Both the position numbers and the translations under genes were made by a program. The notes under the pieces are model-generated. The model did no database searches, had not been told where the DNA came from, and worked only from the letters and a program-made list of their open reading frames with translations. Below, piece by piece: positions 22,007 through 30,353 of a DNA stretch of 64,000 nt. Each line of letters begins with the position of its first letter. The stretch's first letter is position 1. Where the stretch lies: NCBI GenBank assembly GCA_964636705.1, contig CAZWUJ010000002.1, forward strand, positions 1-64,000, in the 5' to 3' direction. The DNA is from VXRJ01 sp964636705. Its GTDB lineage: Bacteria > Acidobacteriota > Vicinamibacteria > Vicinamibacterales > UBA8438.

Positions 22007-24889
22007 CTAGAACGCGTACGTCACGCCCACGCGGAACTGGCGCGGCACCATGAAGTCCGTCACGAGGCCGAACGTCGAGCCCGAGCGGTACCTTCCGTTC
22101 TTTATCGCGGACGCATTCATCGCGTTCAGCACGTCGAAGCTGATGTTGACGAACTGTCCGCCGGCCGTGTCGAACCGCCGCGACGCGCGCAGATTGAGGG
22201 TCGGCTGGATCTCCTCCCTCTGAGAACCGAACGGCTCCACACGAACCGTTACGTTACCGCTCTGCGGGAGACGGTAGCGGACCGTGCGGACATTCGGGAA
22301 TCCGCTCTGCACGTCGATGATAGCGCCCAGGCTCACGTCACCCGGAAGCAGCACGTTGCCGTTCAACTTGAACTTCCAGGACCAGATGTCCTCGAGCTCG
22401 AACAGCTCGGCGTTCGGATTGTTGACGATGTCCGTGTCGTGCGCCACGATCCGCGTCCCCGTGAACGACGTGAACATGCTCCAGCGGCTCGTCATCCGCT
22501 TGTTGAACATCACTTCGAACGACTGGTTCCAGTCCACGCGTCCGGGCGGGCGGTTGACTCGCAGCTCGGTCTCGAACGCCTCGCCGGCGAACTCCGCGGG
22601 ATAGTCGTAGATCGTCAGCATGCCGCCATCGTCCGCGGTGCCCTGACGGCCGTCCGGCCCGGGATCCCGCACTTCGTACGGAATGCTGTAGGCCTCGAAG
22701 GGCCGTCCGACGTTCTCGAAGCCGCTCTGATTGCCGAGGCGCCGGTACAGATACAGCACGCGGAAGGCGGACGTGCCCGGGAGCTCCTGTTCGAAGCTTG
22801 CCGTGGCTTCGTGGACATACCCCAGCTTCAGGTCGGGATTGAGCTGCCTCCGCGCCGGGTTGCCAGAGTCAATCAGGTCGGTAACGAAATCGACCTCGCC
22901 GGGATCGTAGTCGAGGTTGCCGTTGAGGTCGTGCCAGAAGTAGCGGTTCTCGAAACTGTCGTTCAGGTTGTAGTTGCCGGCAATGGACAGCTCGGGAATG
23001 AAGTAGCCGTAGCCGGCCTTCAGGACGCTGCGGCCGGTGCCCGTCGCGTCCCACGCCATGGCCGTCCTCGGCGCCAAGCCGTGCCACGTCCCGACGTCAA
23101 CCCTGTCGAAACACTGCTCAATGACCCAGGCGAACGCCCCAGCCTCGCGGCACTGATCCGGCACGAAGGAGTTCTGGTACTCGTACCGGACCCCAAGGTT
23201 GAACGTCAGGTTGGTGCCCACACGGAACTGGTCCTGGATATAGAGCGAATGGATGACGTCCCACTCCTCCGGCTTCACGGGGGAGTTGCGCATCTCGATC
23301 TCGATCGGCGTGTACGGCATACCGTTCACCGTATCGACGATCAGTTGATAGTCGCCAGCCGGGCTCAGCTCGCGAATCGGTCGGTTGTTTCTCTGTGACC
23401 AGTGGTGACCCAGCTTGATCTCGTGTCTGGCGCCCAGGAACTCGCCTTCCGGCAGCACCGAAAGGCTCGAGTCGGAAACCCAGAAGTTGAAGTTGCTGAT
23501 GCCGAACTGGTTGTAGCGGCACCCGGTATACAGCCCGCTCTCCTCATCGAATAGCGAGGGCGCGAGCCCGCAATCCGGCTGGAAGGTCCGGTGAATCTTG
23601 TAGTCGGACTTGCCGAACTGGGTGGTGAAGACCGACCTCGGCGTCGGCGTCCCCCGGAACTCAGCCTTGGTCGTGCGTGGCCTCCAGTCGAGGATCCCGG
23701 TGGACATGCGCGGGGTCAGCGCATAGGTCTGTCCCTGCACTTCGGCGTTCGACTTGTTCTGGTCGCGATTGACGACCAGGTTCGCCTGGTAGTTCTGCGA
23801 GAGCTGCGCCGTGAGCTTGGTGGCCAGGTTTACGACATGCTGCGGCTGAATGGCGGCCGGCTCGTCTCCGGTGAGGTATTCGCCATCCGGCCCGGGCCCG
23901 TCGACGAGTCCCGGCTGGCCGAGCCGGCTCTGCCGATAGCGGCTGGCGACGAAGAACCAGAGGCGGTCGGGCACGAGATAGCCGCCGATGTCTCCCCCGA
24001 AATCGCGGAATCCCTGGAGGTCGGATCCAACGGAAACGCCCCGGGCGCGCAGCGCGGGTGTGATGTTGTCCTCGAACTGATTCAGGCTATTCCCGGACAA
24101 GGAGCCGCTGAAGGTGTTCCCGCCGGACTTCATGACCAGGTTGATCGCCGCGCCGACTTCCTTGATGTCGGCAGTGTTGCCGAACGTCTTGATGTCGACC
24201 TCCTGGGTCGCGCCGAGATCGGGCACGGGATTGTTCGCGATGATCGAGAACCCGTCCACCATCACCGTCGTGTTGGTGTTGTTGCTGTTGAGACCGTAGG
24301 ACTCCAGCCGCGGGCGGGCGTTCTGACCGAGCACGCCGGGATTCTCACCGGCCCGGTTTCTCAGCCCCGGCGTCATGTTCACGAGGTCCGCCATCGTCTT
24401 CGCGCCGGGCAGCACGGTAATGATCTGCTCGGTGTCGACGTTTCGGCCGCCGCTTGTCGTGGCGAGGTCGACAAGGGGCGCCTCGGTGGTCACGATGATG
24501 GTTTCCTCCAGTCCACCGAGCTCGAGCGTCCCGTCGATCCGCATGTTGGTGCCGGCGAGCAACTCCAACCCTTCGCGCAACACGGTGCTGAACCCGGGCA
24601 GCTCGAACCGCAACTGGTAGTCGCCTGGCGGCAGGTCAACGATGCGGTAGAAGCCGTCACCATCGGTGATGGCGACCATCTGGCCGACCTGCAGCGCCGG
24701 ACTGATGGCCGTGACCGTCACGCCGGGGAGCACGCCCCCGGTCGAGTCGTTGACCGTCCCGTCAATGGCGCCGGAGGTCACGTTTTGTGCGGCGGCTATG
24801 CCGGCAGTCAGGAATGTGGCAGCTGCCACGGCGACAAGCCGACGACACAGATTCCTGGCGAATGCAGACTCTGTCATGTTTCGAACCAT
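22007..24889 (-). CDS. TonB-dependent receptor with carboxypeptidase-regulatory-like N-terminus
   Basis: The 960-residue outer-membrane protein starts at ATG 24889 behind GGAGG (8 nt). A Sec signal peptide ends near AAAQN. Next is a carboxypeptidase-regulatory-like beta sandwich at about 38-115 (GAIDGTVNDSTGGVLPGVTV, YRIVDLPPGDYQLRFELPGF), then a plug domain and a large barrel ending in VGVTYAF with terminal Phe, as outer-membrane barrels do. This Oar/SusC-like layout is common in Acidobacteriota. It precedes the two Tat-exported enolase-family genes by about 150 nt and may import their substrate. Confidence 0.9.
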   Translation of the reverse strand: MVRNMTESAFARNLCRRLVAVAAATFLTAGIAAAQNVTSGAIDGTVNDSTGGVLPGVTVTAISPALQVGQMVAITDGDGFYRIVDLPPGDYQLRFELPGFSTVLREGLELLAGTNMRIDGTLELGGLEETIIVTTEAPLVDLATTSGGRNVDTEQIITVLPGAKTMADLVNMTPGLRNRAGENPGVLGQNARPRLESYGLNSNNTNTTVMVDGFSIIANNPVPDLGATQEVDIKTFGNTADIKEVGAAINLVMKSGGNTFSGSLSGNSLNQFEDNITPALRARGVSVGSDLQGFRDFGGDIGGYLVPDRLWFFVASRYRQSRLGQPGLVDGPGPDGEYLTGDEPAAIQPQHVVNLATKLTAQLSQNYQANLVVNRDQNKSNAEVQGQTYALTPRMSTGILDWRPRTTKAEFRGTPTPRSVFTTQFGKSDYKIHRTFQPDCGLAPSLFDEESGLYTGCRYNQFGISNFNFWVSDSSLSVLPEGEFLGARHEIKLGHHWSQRNNRPIRELSPAGDYQLIVDTVNGMPYTPIEIEMRNSPVKPEEWDVIHSLYIQDQFRVGTNLTFNLGVRYEYQNSFVPDQCREAGAFAWVIEQCFDRVDVGTWHGLAPRTAMAWDATGTGRSVLKAGYGYFIPELSIAGNYNLNDSFENRYFWHDLNGNLDYDPGEVDFVTDLIDSGNPARRQLNPDLKLGYVHEATASFEQELPGTSAFRVLYLYRRLGNQSGFENVGRPFEAYSIPYEVRDPGPDGRQGTADDGGMLTIYDYPAEFAGEAFETELRVNRPPGRVDWNQSFEVMFNKRMTSRWSMFTSFTGTRIVAHDTDIVNNPNAELFELEDIWSWKFKLNGNVLLPGDVSLGAIIDVQSGFPNVRTVRYRLPQSGNVTVRVEPFGSQREEIQPTLNLRASRRFDTAGGQFVNISFDVLNAMNASAIKNGRYRSGSTFGLVTDFMVPRQFRVGVTYAF

Positions 24890-25083
24890 AGGGTCACCCT
24901 CCTTTCCGCCCCCCCCGGCCTGTGGATATGTCGGATGGTCATGGGAAGCGCAAGTTAAGAACTCGAATGCGAAGACGCATGGAACCGCTGGCAAGTTTAC
25001 CTCAACCGGTCGAAAAATGTGCATACTTCTGAAATATACGCATAATTTGGCGGCGTGGCCCGGATCTTGCTGCGACCTGGGAC

Positions 25084-27675
25084 GTGACTCGTCCCGCAGC
25101 GCCGCCAGCGGTCGCCGCACTGACCGGAGCCGGAATCGCGGCGGCGCCGGGTGTCCTGCCAGAAGCGTGCTTCGTGCTGTTGATCGGCGCGGCGGTCGGC
25201 GCCCTGCTGGTGGCCGCCACCTTCCTGTCGGCGCGTAGAGCCGTGCGCGTGACAGTCCTGCTGACGCTGGCAGGGACGCTGCTGGCGGGCATGGCGGCGG
25301 GCCTCGGCGCCCGAACTGAGATGCGTCCGTCGCTGCTCGACTGGTTCGAAGGGGGCGGCGACCCGGACCGCAGTCAGATCCCGGAGGGAATCTCCATCGT
25401 CGAGGGCCGGCTAATGGCGGATGCGGCGCCGACGGCGTACGGCGGCAGTCTCACGGTGGCCGTGGACCGAATTCGGCATGACGGCCGATGGCACCCGTTG
25501 GAGGGTGTCGTCCGTCTGAGCGTAAGCGGCGAGCTGGTTGCCGATCACATCACCACATGGCGGAACGGCCGCCGGATTCGCGTGCCGGTAACGCTTCGGC
25601 AACCCGCCCGATACGCCAATCCGGGAACCCCCGATGGCCTCGACCGCCTCTTTGCCCGCGGAATCCATGTGATCGGATCGGTCAAGAGCGCGCTGCTGGT
25701 CGAAGTTCTAACGCCCGGCGCCTGGCTGGACGAATGGGGTGCGCGGATGCGCGCCGCGGTGCGGGACGCTATCGACACGACGGTCGGTGCGCACGACCCG
25801 CAGTCGGCCGCGATTGTCACTGCCGTCCTGATTGGCGACCGGGCCGGGCTCGATACGGAAATGACGGATCGTCTCCAGCGTGGCGGCACGTACCACGTCA
25901 TCGCGATCTCCGGTGGCAACATCGCCATTCTGACCGTGATGCTGTTGTTTCTGGCGCGCCTGGGCGGCCTGAGTGGACGCCTTCCGGCCGTGATCGTGAT
26001 CATGGCGCTGCTGGCCTACGGGCAAGTGGTCGCGTCGGAGCCTTCGGTGACGCGCGCCCTGTTCGTCGCCATCGTGGTGCTTGCTGCGCAGGCCGTCGAT
26101 CAGCGGGCGGACGCGATCAACACGTTGGCCCTCGCCGCCGGCGGCCTGACCCTGGTCGATCCGCGGGCGCCGTTCAATCCCGGATTCCAGTTGACCTTCG
26201 GCGCCACGGCCGGCCTGCTCATTGGGGTGCCGCGCATGATGGCGTGGCTGGGCGCGCAGTGGCCCTCTGCCGGCGACCCGGCGCCCGACGGCGCTGCTGC
26301 ATCCGCGCCAGGCCCGACCCGGTCACGATTCGTGGCCGCTTGCCGCTATGCGGCGCTGGCGTTGGTCGGCCTGCTGGTGGCGACCGTCTGCGCGGAACTG
26401 GCCCTCTTTCCGGTGGCGGTGGTCCATTTCTCGCGGGTCACCCTCGCCGGGCTCTTGTTGAACTTCGCGGCGATTCCGTTGATGACGGTGACGCAAATGG
26501 CGGGAATGGCGGCGGTCGGCCTGACCGCGACGGGTGTCGCGGGCGCGGCGGCCCTGGCGGGTTGGACGGCCCATCTGGCGTCGACGGGCATCGTGGAATC
26601 GGCGCGGTTCGCCGATTGGGCGCCCTCGCTCTCCTGGCGGCTGCCGCCGCCGTGGCTGCCTATCGTCGGCGGCTACTACCTCGGCTGGCTGGTCTGGCTC
26701 TCGGGGGATGGCCGCTGGTGGCAACGCTGGCTCGGACGTGGAATGGTCACCATCAGCTCTGGGGTGATGCTGGCGGCGCCGTTTCCCGGATGGCCGGGCG
26801 CTCCGGCGGGCAACGCGTGCGAGTTCCTGACCGACGGGAGCGGCAAGGCCGCCGGGCAACGGTTCCTGCGGGTCCACATGCTCGATGTCGATCAGGCGGA
26901 CGCCACGCTGGTCCGTTTCCCGGACGGCGAGACGCTTCTCGTGGATGCGGCGGGAGACGTTCTGGAGGGACCGTTCGATATCGGCGCACGCATCGTGGTG
27001 CCGGCCATCTGGGCCCTCGGCGTCCGCTCGCTCGACTATCTGGTCATCACGCACGGCGACCCGGACCATGCAGGAGGCGGCGTGGCGGTCGTGCGCGACC
27101 TGCGCCCACGCGAGGTATGGGAAGGGGTCCCCGTGCCGTCGTCCCCGATTCTGGCCGGGTTGCGGGCCGCGGCCGAAGAAGCGGGCTCCATGTGGCGGTC
27201 GGTGCGAACGGGCGACGGCATGTCGATGGGCGGCGTTGACCTCCGGGTTCTCCATCCACCGGCTCCCGACTGGGAGCGGCCCCGCGTCCGGAACGACGAC
27301 TCGATCGTCATCGAGCTGCGTCATGGCGAGGTATCCGTCGTCCTGCCCGGCGACATCGGCGCCGAGGTGGAGCCGGCGGTGGCGGCGGCCCTCGCTCCCG
27401 GGGCACTCCGGATCCTCAAGGCGCCGCACCACGGCAGCCAGTCCTCGAGCACGGCGGCCTTCATCCAGGCGCTCCAGCCGTCCCTCGCCGTCGTAAGCGC
27501 GGGCCGGCGAAACCTGTTCGGACATCCGCACCCCGACGTGATTGCCCGCTACGAGGCGGCCGGCGTGGAGGTGCTGCAGACCGGCCACGACGGAGCGGTG
27601 GCGCTGTGCACCGACGGTGAGCGCGTCGCGGTCTCGACGGCGGCCGGGCGCCGATTCACGCTGTCCGCGTCCTGA
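25084..27675 (+). CDS. comEC: ComEC/Rec2 family DNA-uptake channel protein
   Basis: The 863-residue membrane protein has N-terminal hydrophobic helices, a DUF4131/OB-like domain, the ComEC competence core (AIVTAVLIGDRAGLD, then HVIAISGGNIAIL, a Ser/Gly-Gly-Asn motif typical of the family) and a C-terminal metallo-beta-lactamase domain at about 590-860 with VITHGDPDHAGG (HxxxDH variant) and APHHGS. ComEC forms the inner-membrane channel for single-stranded DNA uptake. The start is a GTG at 25084 in the intergenic region opposite the TonB-receptor gene. No other competence genes are in the window. Confidence 0.9.
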   Translation: MTRPAAPPAVAALTGAGIAAAPGVLPEACFVLLIGAAVGALLVAATFLSARRAVRVTVLLTLAGTLLAGMAAGLGARTEMRPSLLDWFEGGGDPDRSQIPEGISIVEGRLMADAAPTAYGGSLTVAVDRIRHDGRWHPLEGVVRLSVSGELVADHITTWRNGRRIRVPVTLRQPARYANPGTPDGLDRLFARGIHVIGSVKSALLVEVLTPGAWLDEWGARMRAAVRDAIDTTVGAHDPQSAAIVTAVLIGDRAGLDTEMTDRLQRGGTYHVIAISGGNIAILTVMLLFLARLGGLSGRLPAVIVIMALLAYGQVVASEPSVTRALFVAIVVLAAQAVDQRADAINTLALAAGGLTLVDPRAPFNPGFQLTFGATAGLLIGVPRMMAWLGAQWPSAGDPAPDGAAASAPGPTRSRFVAACRYAALALVGLLVATVCAELALFPVAVVHFSRVTLAGLLLNFAAIPLMTVTQMAGMAAVGLTATGVAGAAALAGWTAHLASTGIVESARFADWAPSLSWRLPPPWLPIVGGYYLGWLVWLSGDGRWWQRWLGRGMVTISSGVMLAAPFPGWPGAPAGNACEFLTDGSGKAAGQRFLRVHMLDVDQADATLVRFPDGETLLVDAAGDVLEGPFDIGARIVVPAIWALGVRSLDYLVITHGDPDHAGGGVAVVRDLRPREVWEGVPVPSSPILAGLRAAAEEAGSMWRSVRTGDGMSMGGVDLRVLHPPAPDWERPRVRNDDSIVIELRHGEVSVVLPGDIGAEVEPAVAAALAPGALRILKAPHHGSQSSSTAAFIQALQPSLAVVSAGRRNLFGHPHPDVIARYEAAGVEVLQTGHDGAVALCTDGERVAVSTAAGRRFTLSAS

Positions 27676-27711
27676 CCGGCGGGACCGACGACGGACGCGC
27701 GGAGGATTCGG

Positions 27712-28578
27712 TCAGACGCCGGTCTTGATGCGGCGCCACTCCGCTTCCATCGCTTCAAGTGACGCGGCGGACAGCTCGACGCCGCGGTCGCGGAAGCGCT
27801 CCTCGAGTTGCGTGAAGCGCTCCGTGAACTTCCGGTTCGCATTGCGCAAGGCGGTTTCGGGATCGACGCCTAGGTGGCGTGCGAGATTGGCGATGGCGAA
27901 GAGCATGTCGCCGAGTTCCTCTTCAATGGCGGCGCGCGAACCCCCCGTGCGAGCGTTCGCGAGCTCGGCCAGTTCCTCGATCACTTTCTCCTCGACGCCG
28001 GACGGATCGGGCCAGTCGAAGCCGACCGTCGCGGCGCGCTTGCCCAGCCGGTAGGCGCGAAGCAAGGCGGGCAGGCTCACAGGCACGGTGCCGAGCAGGC
28101 CGGGAACCTCGCCCGCCTGCGCCCGCTCCTCCGACTTGATCGCTTCCCATTGCCGCTTGACGTCGGCCGGCGTCATCGCCGAGCGGCCACGGGCGCCGTC
28201 GGCGGCGGTGGCGGCGTCCGTTCCTGGCGGGAAGACGTGCGGATGGCGCCGGATCAGCTTGTCGCAGATCGCGCGCAGCGAGTCGCTGATATGGAAGTCT
28301 CCCTCCTCGTGCGCCACCTGGGCGAGGAAGACCGCCTCGAGGAGGAAGTCGCCCAGCTCGTCGCGGAGCGCGTCCGCGTCCCCCCGATCGATCGCATCGA
28401 CGACTTCGTAGGTTTCCTCGATCACGTAGGGACGGAGCGACTCCAGCGTTTGCTCCCGATCCCAGGCGCAGCCCTGCTCCGAACGGAGCGTCCGCATCAG
28501 CGACACCAGACGCGCGAAGCCATCGGCGGCGGCGCGCACCTCGTCGTCGCGATCGTCACCGGGGGGCGTGGTTGACAC
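27712..28578 (-). CDS. mazG: Nucleoside triphosphate pyrophosphohydrolase
   Basis: The 288-residue MazG has two MazG domains, each with the paired acidic motifs: YVIEETYEVVDAID with RDELGDFLLEAVFL in the first, and VIEELAELANA with IEEELGDMLFAIAN in the second. The Glu/Asp residues bind Mg and hydrolyse NTPs to NMP and PPi. Start is a GTG at 28578. Convergent with comEC at a 36-nt gap; divergent from the PhnP-like gene. The linker between domains includes a Gly/Ala-rich piece and is longer than in E. coli (263 residues). Confidence 0.93.
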   Translation of the reverse strand: MSTTPPGDDRDDEVRAAADGFARLVSLMRTLRSEQGCAWDREQTLESLRPYVIEETYEVVDAIDRGDADALRDELGDFLLEAVFLAQVAHEEGDFHISDSLRAICDKLIRRHPHVFPPGTDAATAADGARGRSAMTPADVKRQWEAIKSEERAQAGEVPGLLGTVPVSLPALLRAYRLGKRAATVGFDWPDPSGVEEKVIEELAELANARTGGSRAAIEEELGDMLFAIANLARHLGVDPETALRNANRKFTERFTQLEERFRDRGVELSAASLEAMEAEWRRIKTGV

Positions 28579-28686
28579 CGTGGCGTATGCTAGCAGCCTG
28601 CGCCGTGAAACGGTGCAGGCTGCCGGATAGGCCTGGTTGGGCGGCCATCGGAGCCGCAGGTGGCGATGGTCGGGCTAGCAGGTCGC

Positions 28687-28703
28687 CTGCGGCGCATCCG
28701 CAG
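28687..28703 (+). promoter_or_regulatory. Short hairpin just before the PhnP-like start codon
   Basis: CTGCGG (28687-28692) pairs with CCGCAG (28698-28703) around a 5-nt loop, ending 6 nt before ATG 28710. There is no visible Shine-Dalgarno sequence. Such a hairpin could influence initiation or may be a fragment of a dispersed repeat; the evidence is weak. Confidence 0.25.
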
Positions 28704-28709
28704 CCTACG

Positions 28710-29537
28710 ATGCAGATCACTTTCCTCGGGACCGGCACCTCGGCTGGGGTGCCGGTAATCGGCTGCGACTGCGAGGTCTGCCGTTCCGACGACCCGCACG
28801 ACCACCGGCAGCGGCCGTCACTCTGGCTCCGCTTCGATGACGGCCGGTCGGTCCTGCTGGACGCATCTCCCGACCTGCGCGCGCAGGCGCTGCGCTTCCG
28901 CATCCCGCGCGTGGACGCGATCGTCCTGACGCACGCGCACGCCGATCACATCCTGGGTCTCGATGACGTGCGGATCTACAACTTCCGCCAGAAGGCAGCG
29001 ATCCCTGTGTACGGGGCCGAGCGGGCTCTGACGCAGGTGCGCCGGATGTTCGCGTACGTCTTCGACGCGGTGGCGCAAAAGGGCGGCGGACTGCCACAAC
29101 TCGATCTCCGGCCCCTCAACGGGCCGTTCACGCTCGGCGGCGCCGCCATACTCCCGGTCCCGGTCCTGCATGGACGCCTGCCGGTCCTGGGATTCCGGAT
29201 CGGAAACTTCGCCTACCTGACCGACTGCAACCATATCCCGGAGGGATCCTGGCCACTTCTTGAGAACCTCGACACGCTGGTACTCGATGCCCTCCGACAC
29301 AAGCCGCACCCGACGCACTTCACGCTGGCCCAGGCGATCGAGACGGCGCGGCGCATCGGCGCCCGGCGGACCTGGTTCACCCACATGACGCACGATCTCC
29401 CGCACGCGCGGACCTGCGCCGAGCTACCCGATGGGATGTCGCTCGCGTGGGACGGCCTCAAACTCGACGTTACCACGGAGATCCCGCCAAGCGACGCGCT
29501 CTGCGCCGCCGCGGCGGCGGCAACCGGGCACTATTGA
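28710..29537 (+). CDS. PhnP-like metallo-beta-lactamase-fold hydrolase
   Basis: The 275-residue protein has the PhnP pattern: MQITFLGTGTSAGVPVIGC with Cys-rich zinc site CDCEVC and DDPHDHR, then DASPDLRAQAL, the metal motif LTHAHADHILGLDD (HxHxDH), and TDCNHIPEG and HMTHDLPH. It is predicted to be a cytoplasmic phosphodiesterase. ATG 28710 is chosen because the family start aligns exactly there; the frame is open upstream but not homologous. The stop overlaps the vapC stop region on the opposite strand by 7 nt. Confidence 0.85.
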   Translation: MQITFLGTGTSAGVPVIGCDCEVCRSDDPHDHRQRPSLWLRFDDGRSVLLDASPDLRAQALRFRIPRVDAIVLTHAHADHILGLDDVRIYNFRQKAAIPVYGAERALTQVRRMFAYVFDAVAQKGGGLPQLDLRPLNGPFTLGGAAILPVPVLHGRLPVLGFRIGNFAYLTDCNHIPEGSWPLLENLDTLVLDALRHKPHPTHFTLAQAIETARRIGARRTWFTHMTHDLPHARTCAELPDGMSLAWDGLKLDVTTEIPPSDALCAAAAAATGHY

Positions 29538-29976
29538 CTCGTGCTGGGCTCCTCCAGCGGATTGATGTGCTCCACACCGGGGAAGCGTTGGAAGTCGTAG
29601 TCGGCCGAACAGATGATCGCGCCGCGCTCGATGGCCAAGGCTGCCAGATGCGCGTCGGTAGTCAGGTTGCCGCCCGTGCCACTGGCACGGAGCAGACTCC
29701 GCAGGATTGGCCAGTGCCCAGCGCCCGGCACGACCAGTTCGACGTACGGCTGAGCGAGCCATTCGTCTACAAACCCGATCGCCTTGTCCACATCCATGGG
29801 GTTCTTGAGAATGCCCAGGCGTGTCGTGATTCGAACGAATGCGAGCAGGCTCGCCCAGGGCAGCCCCACTACCGTCGCGCCGGACAGCGTTTCCTGTAGC
29901 CACCACCGAGCGCGCTCGTGATGTGGGGGTCGGCGTTCACTGCATAGATGAGCAGGTTAGCATCGACGAGGATCAT
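29531..29976 (-). pseudogene. vapC: VapC-type PIN-domain toxin, frameshifted
   Basis: The reading frame opens at ATG 29976 with the typical PIN start MILVDANLLIYAVNAD, then shifts at a run of five C (plus strand GGGGG, 29925-29929). The other frame continues as HHERARWWLQETL...VVGLPWASLLAFVRITTRLGI and carries the later acidic positions (NLTTDAHLAALA, CSADYDF). The total length of 446 nt is one short of a multiple of three, so a single base is missing. Its start overlaps the stop of the antitoxin (ATGA). Either the toxin is dead or the base is a sequencing error in the homopolymer. Confidence 0.85.
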
Positions 29977-30242
29977 TTCCGCAGTTCGAGCTTGCGCACT
30001 ATCTCTTCATCTTCGAGGCGGTCCGCAATCTGCAACGCCTTGTCCAGGTCGTAGGGCCCGACAACCGCACCCAAGGAGACCGGCTTGAGTCGGTACGGCT
30101 TGCGTCGGGTGGCAATGCGGTCGTTCGCGATTCCGGCCCGCAGAGCGTCATTCACGACGGCCTTGAACGACTTGCCCGAACGATGAGCGATTTCCCGAAG
30201 CTGTGCCGCCGTGCCGTCCTCTATCGTCAAGGTCGTTCTCAT
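29973..30242 (-). CDS. vapB: VapB-type antitoxin (DUF2191-like)
   Basis: The 89-residue protein starts MRTTLTIEDGTAAQLREIA with a ribbon-helix-helix-like N-terminus (LTI strand and SFKAVVNDALRAGI helix) and a C-terminal acidic tail for binding the toxin. The start is ATG 30242, with GGGGA 9 nt upstream; an in-frame ATG at 30251 is possible. The stop overlaps the vapC start. Antitoxins of this type bind their own promoter. Confidence 0.75.
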   Translation of the reverse strand: MRTTLTIEDGTAAQLREIAHRSGKSFKAVVNDALRAGIANDRIATRRKPYRLKPVSLGAVVGPYDLDKALQIADRLEDEEIVRKLELRK

Positions 30243-30263
30243 GTTCCCCATTCCCCATGGGCC

Positions 30264-30291
30264 ATCCTATCAGTCGAACCTGAGGCATCAA
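30264..30291 (-). promoter_or_regulatory. Candidate promoter of the vapBC pair
   Basis: On the minus strand, TTGATG (30291-30286) lies 16 bp from TAGGAT (30269-30264), each matching four of six consensus bases. The first ATG is 13 nt downstream. Weak but well placed. Confidence 0.35.
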
Positions 30292-30353
30292 GACATCAAA
30301 ATCAATCGAGAGAGGTTCAGGCATCAACTCCTGTTGCGGGGCGCCAGCGATCG

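Noticed and set aside
24890..25120. N-terminal extension of the TonB receptor frame
   Set aside because: The added residues have no similarity, and the start at 24889 has a good ribosome binding site followed by a normal signal peptide.
27674..27724. Inverted 7-bp match between the stop regions of comEC and mazG as a terminator
   Set aside because: The arms GACCGGC and GCCGGTC are 37 nt apart with no T-tract; too weak to call.
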